Shown in pieces: positions 24,330 to 35,022 of a DNA stretch of 64,000 nucleotides; position 1 is the stretch's first letter; every line of letters starts with the position of its first letter. The stretch is taken from assembly GCA_037176905.1 (NCBI GenBank), contig JBBBWG010006224.1, positions 23,293 to 87,292 on the forward strand. The letters are read 5' to 3'. A program made the translations under genes and the position numbers. Under the pieces are notes generated by a model. That model saw only the letters and a program-made list of their open reading frames with translations. It did not search any database and had not been told where the DNA came from. The stretch is from Azolla pinnata (lineage: Eukaryota > Streptophyta > Polypodiopsida > Salviniales > Salviniaceae).

Positions 24330-25690
24330 TTGATCTTTTCCCAACCATGCACAATAGTTGATAATATGAATTTTTTTAGTAAAAACCCTGAACAGGAATT
24401 TGGACTCTCAACCATGCTGACATGTACAAGCCATGTCGTACAATAGGACGACAGTGAAAGATGGATGGCGTGCATCCAAGCCTGTAAGCATTTCTGGATG
24501 TATTACACCTTCATTTCTTGTAATATCGGATAATTGAACAAACTTCTTTAGAGATGAGAAAATAGAAAACCGAACATTTTGAAAGAACAGAAAAGCGAGA
24601 CATTTTTGGCTTGTTTGTTTGGGAGAGAATATTTCACCTCTTGTATATTATTGGTCATGTAAAGATTGATAGCAGCTGTCTATGGAGAAAGATGCTCTGC
24701 CTGTTTGTATGGTAGCGTATATTTCAGACTTTGCAATATCTCTTATGCCTTGCGATAATTTGTATTGGATAATCAGGACAAACAGAGGTTGTCTTCATTT
24801 TTTTGATTTTGTTTCTTTATATGCCACTTGATCTCCCTAGAGATGATCACATGGGCATGAACCTAACCCTTTTTTCCCAGGTAGGCTAGGAACTAAGGCC
24901 TTATGTGCGATTTTAACTAACCTTATTACTTGTCAATGAATCACAGTAGACTGTCGGGGGCAGAAAAGAGGGATGTTGAAACCTAGGTTCGCGTCATATA
25001 TCAGGTATTTCCCACTACAGTGCATTTTTGGTTCAAGGTTAAGCCAGTTCTTTGTTGTCCTTTCAATAGCAGTTCTCAATTATGCCCATCACAACTCATC
25101 TTACGGCTACATAGGTTACTATGTAGTGTTATAGTTAGTTTATTTCAAGGACAACATCAGATCAAGTGGTGTCTTGTTGAAGCCTCTTGACTTTTGCTTT
25201 AGTCGCTTGCCACAGGTGCCAACACATTGATGTGCCTCTACTCAAAAGATTTCCACTATAATGCAAGGTTGAGGAACTGTTTGATTAGGAAAATGTCTAC
25301 TTTCCATTGGAAAGATGAGAAAGGTTTCATATAGCAAGAAGAACTAGCAATCAGGCAAGTAAAGGAATTGTTTGATTAGGAAAACGTCTACTTGCCATCA
25401 GTTCAGTCCGATTGGCTTCATTATTGGAGCATCATTGAAAAGTCGTTTTGAAAAGATTGTCATCACTCAATAGTGAATATTAGTTAGATAATCGAATGCA
25501 ATCTTATATTTGATGAGAGAAGTACCGAGTAGTCATTGGAAAGGTGATATAACACTCCTAGTTGTTGTACAGAAAGGTTTGATATAGCGAGAACTTCTAG
25601 CAATCAGGCAAGTAAAGGAGAATTGTGATTGATCTGATCGGGGTAAATGAAAATGCTTAGCCTTGCAAGAGTTGAACCCTGCTCCTTTCC
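24330..25690. other. Intergenic between THO3 and PPR gene, with diverged duplications
   Basis: I see no gene. From about 25265 to 25620 there are partial direct repeats built on GAACTGTTTGATTAGGAAAA, TCTACTTKCCAT, AAAGGTTTSATATAGCRAGA and CTAGCAATCAGGCAAGTAAA, present in two to three diverged copies. Confidence 0.6.
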
Positions 25691-25699
25691 ATAACACAG

Positions 25700-26205
25700 A
25701 CTTTGAACCATGCTTATCCAAATGCATGCATACATGCACATGCACGCATACATACTTACATTACTCATGCGTACGTATACATACGCACGTACACATACGT
25801 CCATGTATACATACGCCCACATACATATACACACATACACACATGCATACATACATACATACATATACACACATAGACACCCATGCATACATATATACAT
25901 ACATACACACAAATGCATGTACACATACATATGGACACACGCACGCATGCACATTGATGAAGTACATACATACGGACATACATTCATGCGCACTGCAGGC
26001 CTAATAGATAGGTAATCCGCTCTCATGCTTGCTGTAAACTTTCGTTTACGGGCGGGAGATACATACATACATGCACGCACACATACATACATACATACAT
26101 GCGCACAGACATACATGCGCATTGCACGCATACACAGACACACACATACATGCATGCGCAGCGCACGCACACATCGACACCCACACATACATACAGTATG
26201 CCGGG
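25700..26205. repeat. (ACATACATGCAC)-type alternating tract upstream of PPR gene
   Basis: About 500 bp of degenerate CATACATACATGCACAC steps, interrupted by a unique piece at about 25985-26055. Both strands are open here because of the repeat. The tract ends about 35 bp before the PPR start codon. Confidence 0.85.
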
Positions 26206-26237
26206 GAGGCTCCACATCGGCGGCAGATTTGCATCAG

Positions 26238-28811
26238 ATGGAAGGATTAATGGCAGCTCCCGCTTCCCCTGCAGATCCGAGGGATCTCATCTCCCTGCTC
26301 CACAAAGAATGCCATCCGCAGCAGGGCTACCGGATCCATGACCATCTCCTCAAGTTAGGGTTTTCCCACCGACCCCTCGTCGAAACATTGATCCTCAACA
26401 TGTACGGCAGATGTGGAGATCTGGCTGCCGCCGAGGCCGTGTTTCAGAAGGCCGCCGCTAAGGACAGTTGTGCCCTCTGGAACTCGATGATAAGCATTTA
26501 TGCCAAGCACGGGCGCTGCGAAGAGGCTTTTGAGCTCTATCTGCAGATGCGAGCGGAAGGTGTAACGCCCACCCAGGTCACGTTCCAGTGTGTTTCGCAG
26601 GCTTGCAACGGTCCGGAGTTTCTCGAGAAATGCCAGAGTATCCATGATGATGTTGTCGGGTTTGGGTATGAAGGAGAAGCTGCACTAGGGTGTGCACTTG
26701 TTAGCATGTATGGGCGGTGCGGATCCGTTGAATTTGCTTGTATAATGTTCGAAAAGGCTTGCAAACAAGACGTGGTCTCGTGGACAGCTTTGATAACAGT
26801 ATGCGCTATGCAGGGGTACAGCGAATGTGCGTTCGAAGCCTTTCAGAGGATGCAAGAACAAGGCATAGCACCGAATAGTGTTACATTTATTGGGATCCTC
26901 TCTGGCAACGTATGTATCGGAATCGGTCTCGTGCTTCATGCGTCAATTGTGAAGTGTGGATTCGACTCAGAAGATGCGAATGCCGACATTGGCACTGGCC
27001 TTCGATTAGCAACTTCCCTTGTGAACATGTATGGGAAATGCGGTTACTTGGATGATGCCCGCTTTGTGTTTGACAATTTGCCCGATAAGAATGTTACCAC
27101 ATGGAATGCTATGATCGATGCATATGCGCAAAATCATCGAGGCTCACAAGGCCTTTTGTTGTTCAGAAAATTGTGTGCCAGCAATGTAGATCCTGATGCA
27201 AGCACATTTGTTAGCTCATTGGTTGCATGCCTAAGCTCGGATGATGCAGAGAGGGAGGGAGAGTTTATTCATGCTTGTATTAAAGGGACAATGTATGAAA
27301 GCAACGTCATGGTTGCAACTGCCTTGATGAATATGTATTGCAAATTTGGGAATATGGAAAAAGCTCGGTTAGTGTTTGATCATATACATTGGCGCACTGT
27401 GGTAACTTGGAACACACTCATTTGTGGGTATGTATGTGAAAGGGAAGGTGGACGTAAAGTGCTTGAACTCATTCGATGTATGCTTGAACAGGGCATAATG
27501 CCCGACAATATTACATATGTGGGCATTTTCGGTGGATGTGAGATTTCACAAGATATTGAAGAAGCTCTGAGGTTTCACGCTGGGTTTTCCAGCATCCGTG
27601 TTGTTTTGGAAGCAGATGTTGCAGTTAGGATCGCCCTTGTCAATCTGTATGGTAAGTGTGGACGTCTAGCCGAAGCTCGTGCTCTATTTGATATGATTCC
27701 GAAGCATAATCCTGTATCATGGAATGCTATGATCTCCGTATATGCTCAACAAGGAGAGTTTGAAGAAAGCTTAAGTCTTTTCATGAGTTTGTTACAAGGA
27801 AGCCCTGTGTTCGATGAAGCCTTGTTGATCACTGCATTGGGTGTATGTGCTAATTCACCATTTCATGTGCATGGGAGATTGATTCATGGTCTTGTGGTGA
27901 AGCTTGGGTATGATGTGAGTACGGAAGTTGGAACAGCAATCATTGATATGTATGGAAAATTTGGAAATTTAGAGGAAGCCAGATCATGTTTCCTTAGGCT
28001 CAATGTGCATAATGTAATGGAATGGAATGCCCTTATTGGGGCTTATATAAGGAATGGGTGCTACACAGAGGCCATTGAGCTCTTCCGTACAATGCAAGAG
28101 GATCATGTCCGCCTAGATACAGTGACCTTTGTAACAATTCTAGGTGCTTTTTCAGGATCCTTGGAACCTGCAGGAAGTAGATTGACAGCTTTGCACGGCA
28201 TTATAGTTGGCCATGGTTTTGAGCCCACTGTAGACACAGGAACAGCTCTCATCAGCATGTATGGGAAAAATGGCAATTTGGAAAGGGCATGTATAATGTT
28301 TGCGAAATTGCCAACCCGGTGCCTTATATCATGGAATTCGATGATGACTGCCTTTGCTCAACATGGGCTTGGGCAAGAAGTGTTTCATTTGTTCATCCAA
28401 ATGTTAGGCGAAGGTCTACAACCCGATGGGGTCACGATGTTGGTGGTTCTTTCAGCATGTAGTCACATGGGTTTGATCAAGGAGAGCCAAAGGTTCTTCA
28501 CATCAATGCTGTGTCATTACGAATCTGAACCAAAGCTGGAGCATTTTGGGTGTTTGGTGGATCTATATGGGCGATTGGGAAAGGTGGATGAAGCAAAGAC
28601 GTTGATTTATGGACTGCATTTGGAAGACCATGTGTTCTTCTGGCAGATATTGTTAGGGGCTTGCAAGCTACATAATAATATGGAAGTTGGAAAGCATGCA
28701 ATGCGAAATGCAGTGGAGCTGGATTCTGGTAATTCAGCACCTTATATATTGTTATCTCATATATATTTGAGCAATGATGAATGGACTACTACATCAGTCG
28801 AGCTTTCTTAA
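26238..28811 (+). CDS. PLS-class pentatricopeptide repeat protein with short E region, about 857 aa, no introns
   Basis: PPR proteins bind organellar RNA sequence-specifically; PLS-class members mostly act in C-to-U RNA editing in plastids or mitochondria. I chose the ATG at 26238 (MEGLMAAPASPADPRDLISL); the frame is open further upstream only because it runs through the CATACA repeat. Repeated PPR units carry signatures such as LILNMYGRCGDLAAAEAVF, SWTALITVCAMQGYSECAF, TWNAMIDAYAQN, LVNLYGKCGRLAEARALF and SWNSMMTAFAQHGLGQEVF, about seven PLS triplets. A C-terminal E1-type segment follows (FFWQILLGACKLHNNMEVGK ... PYILLSHIYLSNDEW). It then breaks off with TTTSVELS and a stop, before the usual E2 part and with no DYW domain. 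No clear transit peptide is visible; an upstream exon joined at GCATCAG (26231-26237) could supply one. Either this is a natural E-type protein or the C-terminus was lost by mutation. Confidence 0.9.
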   Translation: MEGLMAAPASPADPRDLISLLHKECHPQQGYRIHDHLLKLGFSHRPLVETLILNMYGRCGDLAAAEAVFQKAAAKDSCALWNSMISIYAKHGRCEEAFELYLQMRAEGVTPTQVTFQCVSQACNGPEFLEKCQSIHDDVVGFGYEGEAALGCALVSMYGRCGSVEFACIMFEKACKQDVVSWTALITVCAMQGYSECAFEAFQRMQEQGIAPNSVTFIGILSGNVCIGIGLVLHASIVKCGFDSEDANADIGTGLRLATSLVNMYGKCGYLDDARFVFDNLPDKNVTTWNAMIDAYAQNHRGSQGLLLFRKLCASNVDPDASTFVSSLVACLSSDDAEREGEFIHACIKGTMYESNVMVATALMNMYCKFGNMEKARLVFDHIHWRTVVTWNTLICGYVCEREGGRKVLELIRCMLEQGIMPDNITYVGIFGGCEISQDIEEALRFHAGFSSIRVVLEADVAVRIALVNLYGKCGRLAEARALFDMIPKHNPVSWNAMISVYAQQGEFEESLSLFMSLLQGSPVFDEALLITALGVCANSPFHVHGRLIHGLVVKLGYDVSTEVGTAIIDMYGKFGNLEEARSCFLRLNVHNVMEWNALIGAYIRNGCYTEAIELFRTMQEDHVRLDTVTFVTILGAFSGSLEPAGSRLTALHGIIVGHGFEPTVDTGTALISMYGKNGNLERACIMFAKLPTRCLISWNSMMTAFAQHGLGQEVFHLFIQMLGEGLQPDGVTMLVVLSACSHMGLIKESQRFFTSMLCHYESEPKLEHFGCLVDLYGRLGKVDEAKTLIYGLHLEDHVFFWQILLGACKLHNNMEVGKHAMRNAVELDSGNSAPYILLSHIYLSNDEWTTTSVELS

Positions 28812-29756
28812 TCGAACTGGTGTCTGGCAGGTACTACTCACACATGCTCATGGTGGGTTACACAATGATGCAATGTAACATAAAAACTGTATAGCTACAC
28901 CATTTACATACTTGAATACAATTATACTACTGAGGTCTTGGACGATCCATGATTATAACGCTAGAGATTTGTGCAGGATGGCAATGCACCAGCTTAGGTG
29001 ACATTATGTCGTAAGTAAGCGAGTAAAGTGTCAAATTACATCCAACGCCTGGTTCACATCAAACCAGTGTGTGAAATTGCGCTATTGCTAGGTACAGAAT
29101 GCTACACCACTGTACAGGAAAATTGTAAGATGTTACTTGGCATCCAATAATGAAATCTTAAATCCAACCGTAAGTTTGTCAATGTGATGCTTAATAGATA
29201 TAATGAAGCACATATGTATACGTTTAGAACTTTATTTGTGAAACATAAATTGTTGCCCGTATGATCCAAAAGGTCATGGAACAACCAGGTTTATGTGATT
29301 CTAGCTTTGGTATACGGCAAGTGGCTTGCCGTATTACCATTTGTGTTGGCCACTTACAATTCATACAAGACTTCCAAAACATAGAAATCGGTTAAACTTG
29401 TTATCATTAAAGTTTGTCCAATGATTCGATAAATGATCAATCGAACACCCCAATCAACACATGATGTAAATTCACACCAAATACTAAGACCATACTCATG
29501 TACACTTGAAATTCCGCAAATGTATTTTTAGATTGCAAAACCTTAGAACATGCAAGAATCGAGGGGTTTTGTTACAAGATGTTCATAATGGAAACATCTA
29601 TTGCGTGAGTAGTGAAATGCAAATGGTTTCCAAAGATGAGGAAAAAACGTTGGCTCCCAAATGTATGGTTTATATATACACATGTACCCATGAATGGATG
29701 AGGTAAAGCTATTGCACTCCGTTGATCACAAACATGGTTACATGTTACACGCTACA
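28812..29756. other. Intergenic between PPR and SERF-like genes
   Basis: AT-rich sequence holding the 3' regions of two converging genes. I see no further coding region, repeat array or RNA gene. Confidence 0.5.
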
Positions 29757-30323
29757 CTATTTCAGCTTGTTTCCATTGCTGGCGTTACCCCCTTGAGCAG
29801 AAGCAGCTTTCTTAGCAAGTTTCTCCTGAAGAGCCTTAGCATCACTGATCAAACATAGAGAGAAAATTATTTTGCGTTAAAAATATTTAAAGAACATCAT
29901 AATCAACAGCAATTAAGATATGCAAACAAAGCCTGATCCACGTGTAAATGTGCCACAGTAACGATATCAAAAAGAAAAAAACCACAATAATAACAGAAGT
30001 TGGAAGTAGCTTTTATGGAAAATGCTTTGCATAGATCCAACAATATTCGAGATGTTGTGAGCAATACACCAGATGAGGCTGAAATTTTGTCAATTGCAAA
30101 GCAATTTTGAAGTTAAGGCCTCTAAAATGACAAGCAAAAACAGCAGAAAATTGCCCACAAAATAAGCTTCACTTTTTACATTGGAAGTAAGCTAGACAAC
30201 GTACCGTTCCCGCCTCTGCTCTGGGGTCAATTCATCCTTCTTTGCACCAGCACCAGGTTTCTTGGCTGCCCTCGCAAGGGCTCTTTCTCGATCTCGATCT
30301 CGCTGGTTCCCACGTGCAACGCT
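29757..30323 (-). CDS. SERF/4F5-like small basic protein (start exon not placed)
   Basis: Two exons, 30205-30323 and 29757-29844, join in frame to read SVARGNQRDRDRERALARAA, KKPGAGAKKDELTPEQRRER, DAKALQEKLAKKAASA and end GNKLK, then TAG. This is the small EDRK-rich factor (4F5) family: short, highly charged proteins with the ARGNQRDRDRERA-type opening. Animal SERF proteins promote amyloid aggregation and bind RNA; the plant role is poorly known. The acceptor of the first exon shown is CTGTAAAG at 30324-30331. The start codon must come from an upstream exon ending in phase 0, possibly just an ATG. Candidates are ATG followed by GTGATA near 30427 or by GTTATC near 30963. The whole protein would be about 69 aa, normal for the family. 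Confidence 0.75.
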
Positions 30324-30339
30324 CTTTACAGTTAAGGCC

Positions 30340-31130
30340 ATACATCACGTCAATAGAAACACAACATGCATCATTATATAAACACCCACAAGCATGCATC
30401 AACACATACATCTGGGTCAATATCACCATGCACTAGACATTATCACCGGGGCACTATAATATCAACAAAAGCATCCATGCACCCATGCATCAGTAGCACA
30501 TGAACGCACATAGGAATACACAATTTAAACAACAGACATCGCTTAGTACACGTTTTAACCATAACTGCAATACTGGATCACTAAAGACCCAGCACATTCG
30601 GATGTCCTCGCATCATTATCTGTGAAATGCATGCATACGTGGCGATACAAGGACACATCACACCAATACAGACATGCCAATTCACACATCTGTAAACGGC
30701 TACCTGCATCGCAGTATGTTTACGCAGTATGTTTACACATGAAAATCATAAATCAACATATATAAGTACGTACATAGGCATATACACACATTCGTAGCAG
30801 TATTCATCATAATACACGAATCGAATCCATGCACAAATTCACAGAAACATCAAACGCACCAACTAAATATTAACAATAAGCACAAAAACTAATGGTGCGG
30901 ACACTATATACATACTATTCCCGCACCAAAACATACAAGGATGCACGTGACATTTGCGATAACCATCGTTCGACGTCTCTCTACAAAATATGCACCAGCA
31001 CACATCACGTAGTTGAAGAAACACATACACACAATAAAGGCACACATACAACATTGTCGTAAACGACGGCTTGACATTACACGCCATATATATCTGCCAT
31101 TGCACACGTCCCAAAATTCAACACATATAC
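30340..31130. repeat. CACATACA-rich low-complexity sequence, probable SERF 5' intron
   Basis: Degenerate ACACATACAT, CATGCATC and ACATATATAAGTACGTACAT steps over about 800 bp, similar to the alternating tracts upstream of LUG and the PPR gene. A (CAT)n tract at 31318-31341 lies further upstream. No coding evidence. Confidence 0.55.
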
Positions 31131-31649
31131 AGATTTAACCAGGAAATTTTGCAGGTTTCCAGAACTAGATCAGACCACAAAAAATTGACATAGTTTGGAT
31201 CAGATCGATACGGTTGAAGCAAAAACAACAAAGAAAGCCAGATCAACAAGAAGCCTCTCACCAATAACTATGCACGAAGAACACCAGCAACAGCAACAGC
31301 AACAGAGCTCCAAGCCATGATCATCATCATCATCATCATCATCTATATATATCAATCTCGAACACGCAATTCTCATCACAAGAAAACACACAAAGATGAT
31401 CGAGCAGGTTGCGGAGAAAGGTGGGAGAAGAGCGAAGAACGAAACCGGAAGGAAGGATATGAGACATTGCTACAGACGGTAAGATCAGGGGGTTGTGGGG
31501 GTCTGGAAGCGGCGAGCCGGAGGTGAAGACAGACGAAGCAGCAGAAATCGAAGGCGAAGATGGCGATGGCGAACACGAAGGTCAGACACAGAAAAAAAGA
31601 GATGGAGACGGAAGCGGGGAAGGTTCTGGAAGCTCCCGAATCGGGCACG

Positions 31650-31868
31650 TTCACACCGGGACTCTAAACGGGGGGCACATTCACACCGGCACTCTAGAAT
31701 TGGGTCTATTCACACCGGGACTCCAGAATTGGGTCTATTCACACCGGGACTCTAGAATTGGGTCTATTCGCACCGGGACTCTAGAATTGGGTCTATTCAC
31801 ACCGGGACTCTAGAAGTGGGTTCATTCACACCGGTGACTCTAGAACGAGGGCACGTTCACACCAAGAA
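31650..31868. repeat. Minisatellite, eight copies of about 30 bp
   Basis: Units of TTCACACCGGGACTCTAGAA(TTGGGTCTA) start at 31650, 31680, 31709, 31738, 31767, 31797, 31825 and 31856. The central five are nearly identical and the flanking ones diverged. The array lies upstream of the SERF-like gene. It is not a CRISPR: units are contiguous with no spacers. Confidence 0.92.
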
Positions 31869-33380
31869 TCCAGCTGGACACGTATGATCATTGGGAAGCA
31901 ATTTCAGAGGCCAGTTTTTTGCGTACATTCACCCTGTGTAACTGTTGCTAGACCTTAAGAATCGGGAGCGAATTCGCATCGGAACTCTCCGCAAAGCTCT
32001 CCCATTGGACTGTTATGGGATTGTGGCCAGAAGGTCTCGCACGAATCCGACCATGGGAACCGCAGAAGCCTCCTAAAACGCCTTCGTGTTTTCGATTCGC
32101 GACTCGTTTGTGGGTTTCAGAAGCGACCTACCTGAGCTTCTCGATTTGGCTAGAGATCGATCTCAATCTCTAGGAAGCCTCCCCGTTCTTCGACAAGCCA
32201 TATGTAGAGTGTGATGATGAGCTGGAGATGAACGTCGGGCTTCTGGACTTCAGACTGTCGTTTAGAAGAAGTAAGCGAGAGAACGTGACCAGAACCGAGA
32301 AAGCTCGAAGCTTTTGTACCATCAAGACCAGATGGATTCACAAGAGGGAAGTTCGAGGTGGATTGTCACGAGGAATTAGCACACGCGTAGCGTTAATAAC
32401 CTCCGGATTAGGCGTAACTATGAGTAATCAAGGCACTACTTTTTTTATTCATGGGAGCATTAGAGAAACCCTTGAACTGTTCATTTAGCAGTATTACGGC
32501 CGACTGAAGGCGATTACGTAATGAGCTAGGGCTAGTAATGCACCCCAATCCGGTCCAAATTGAACTGAACCGCAAATATCACGGTTCAGCTTAACCCATT
32601 AGGTTCAACTTCACGTTTAGTTTAAGAAGTGCTTTATGAGTTCAGTTTTGGTTCGGTTCAGTTCAAGACATTGTCAGGTAAGCTGGGTTCAGTTTGAAAA
32701 CCACCATCTTTAACGATTTAAGTTAAACTTATGTAACCTATCAATGCTCATATAATATTTTAACTATGACATGTTTTGTGTTTGTTTTCTTGTGATAATT
32801 TAAAAAATAAAGAATTTACATAGTTCAGCTCGAACAACTTCAACTCCGGTTCGTGATAGTTCAGTCCCCATCTTTGAAGTTCAGGATTTCCTATTATTGG
32901 CTCGGTTGGGTTTAGTTTAATGCAATGTGCTAAAAATCGAACTGAACCTAAAATGAATCGATGATTGGATTCATTATTAGAATATAACATTTTTCGGCGG
33001 ATTGAATAAGATTTGTGCATTTACATGTATAGGTCATAGGTTCGAATATACATCACAAGCCATTTTGTATTGGAACTTTTGATTGAATAAAATTTGTGCA
33101 TTTAAATGTATAGGTCATAGGTCCGAATATATACATTACAAGCCATTTTCTATTGGAACTCATGACAGGATCGTGCCGAAACTGGTTCAAGATTTAAAAC
33201 GGGGTCTAGGCCAAACTTCAGATCAAGATCAGTAATTTTCTCGAAACCCCTTGTCACAGGAAAAACTCCATCTCTGTCGTCGTCTCAAGAGTGGAGGAGT
33301 TGGAGAAGGTCAAAGGGTATGTAATTCCAAGGTATAATACGTTGTTGGAACGCAGTTGAGAACTAAGACCGAGTGAGATA
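31869..33380. repeat. Intergenic with GGTTCAGTT-rich tract and an 80-bp duplication
   Basis: No gene seen. Positions 32555-32960 are rich in degenerate GGTTCAGTTT, TTCGGTTCAG and GAACTGAACC motifs. At about 32998-33085 and 33084-33165 a block built on GATTGAATAARATTTGTGCA, TGTATAGGTCATAGGTYCGAA and CAAGCCATTTT is present twice. Confidence 0.65.
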
Positions 33381-33790
33381 TAACTAGTTTCGGAGTCGAT
33401 CTTTTCGCACCCTAAACTTTCGAATGTAGCTAGATTCTGCTGTCATGGGTAATCTTACGATGTGCCCGTGGGGATCAGTTCAGCAAATCTCCTTCATTTG
33501 CATCATTTCTTCACCAATAACTAGTCTAGGAGTCGATATTTTCGCACCCTAAACTTCCATAAGCAACCAGATTCTGCTGTCATGGCTAATCTTACGACGT
33601 GCCCGCGGATCAGTTCAACAAATCTTCTTCATTTGAATCATTTCTTCGCCAATAACTAGTCTACGAGTCGATCTTTTCGCACCCGAAACTTTCATAAGCA
33701 ACCGGATTCTGCTGTCATGGCTAATCTTACGACGTGCCCGCGGATCAGTTCCGCAAATCTTCTTCATTTGCATCATTTCTTCACCAATAA
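33381..33790. repeat. Tandem repeat, three copies of about 136 bp, upstream of zinc-knuckle gene
   Basis: Copies start TAACTAGT at 33381, 33518 and 33653. Shared blocks include GAGTCGATCTTTTCGCACCC, GATTCTGCTGTCATGG, TAATCTTACGACGTGCCCG and CATTTCTTCACCAATAA. The third copy runs into a unique GA/CCATCGCC-rich stretch (33791-34077) that looks like a 5' UTR exon ending CCCCGAAG/gtagag. Confidence 0.92.
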
Positions 33791-34289
33791 AAAAGGATCT
33801 CGTTCAGGCAAAAACAAAACAGAAAACAAAAACAGAAAACAGAACAGGAAGAGAAGCTCCATGGAAATGGGCGGTTTCACACGGGCGGCCACGTCCGTCC
33901 GGACAAAAGACGAATCCCAAAGTCCTTCCTGATCAGAAAAAAACGAAGCAAATCTTTTTCCTCCTCCATCGCCATCGCCATCGCCGTCGCCGTCGCCGTC
34001 GCCGTCGCCACCATCATCATCCGCATCAATCTCGTCTCTGCCTGCAGAAAATCCACTCCGCTGGCTTGCCCCCGAAGGTAGAGTTGCCTCTGTACGCGTG
34101 CTTGTACGCATCGTTTCTGTTTATTTATTTCGTATCCGTGTTGCACGGCTTTGAGTTGTCATAGATCTCAACGGAGTTTGGGAAAATCCGGGGGTTGTTT
34201 TGGACGCACGACTGAGGTCCCCGACCCATCTGATTGCCTCCGATCCTTCATCGTATATTGCTTGAAATCCATATAAATCTGGCCTTTTT

Positions 34290-34660
34290 ATCGGCGTACG
34301 AGCTTATGTAGCGTGTGTACATCTATGTGTTTGTGCTGTATGTGTCTGTTCACATATAATTCTGTGCGTATTAGACATGTAGCTGTCGTGTACATGTGCA
34401 TCTATGTACATGTATACGTTTACACACGTATCGGTAGTTTTGTACATGTACATACATGCATATATATATACGCAAACATTTACACCCGTATATGTTGTAT
34501 GCATGTACATGTATGTATCTGCAAATGTGCGGCTGGTGTGCAATGTATACGTGCATGAATGCTGCATGATTATTGGTTGTATCGTATGTGTTGTATAATG
34601 TTAGCATGTATATGTATCATACATAGTATATGCATGCATGAATATGCACTGGATATTTGT
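34290..34660. repeat. Alternating TGTACATGTATA tract in probable 5' intron of zinc-knuckle gene
   Basis: Degenerate GTGTGTACATCTATGTG, ACATGTACATACATGCATAT and similar steps. The tract lies between the probable 5' UTR exon (ending about 34077) and the first coding exon at 35023. Confidence 0.7.
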
Positions 34661-35022
34661 TTGTAATTATTCATATGTGTGTGTTTGTGTATGGGAGTCC
34701 GTTTTATTTTATGCATATTGGGGCTGTGTGGGGATATTTACGTTTATATATATGCAGGTATTGTAACGAGCTTTGATTTTTCATTGGAATGCAATCTATA
34801 TGCTAGGTTGTGCGTATCTATGGTTGTTATCTAATGAGCTATTCGTTTTTCATTGGAATTCAATCGACATGCAAGGGTTTATTGTGTAATAAACATATAT
34901 TTGTGTGCTATAAGCTATAAAAATTCAAGTTTTTACTGGAAACTGAATGTATATTACTGCAACATATGAGATGTCTTTCATTGGAATGTGGGAATTAATT
35001 AAGCATTTCTTTTATTGCATAG

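Noticed and set aside
25604-26237. Cys/Tyr/Val- and His/Thr-rich frames, and extension of the PPR protein upstream to 26025
   Set aside because: Translations of the CATACATGCAC repeat; PPR similarity begins only after 26238.
31493-31813. Plus-strand frame with periodic THTGTLELGLFTPGL-like repeats
   Set aside because: It is a direct translation of the 30-bp minisatellite; no domain and no splice context.
31650-31868. CRISPR array
   Set aside because: Units are contiguous with no spacers, and the context is a plant nuclear genome.
32998-33165. tRNA or tRNA-derived SINE, because of GTCATAGGTTCGAATAT resembling a B box
   Set aside because: No matching A box at the right distance, no cloverleaf, no poly-A tail; only two copies of a short block.
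33717-33932. Plus-strand frame MANLTTCPRISSANLLH as an upstream coding exon of the zinc-knuckle gene
   Set aside because: Its start lies in the third copy of the 136-bp repeat and it stops before the probable donor at about 34077; more likely leader sequence.
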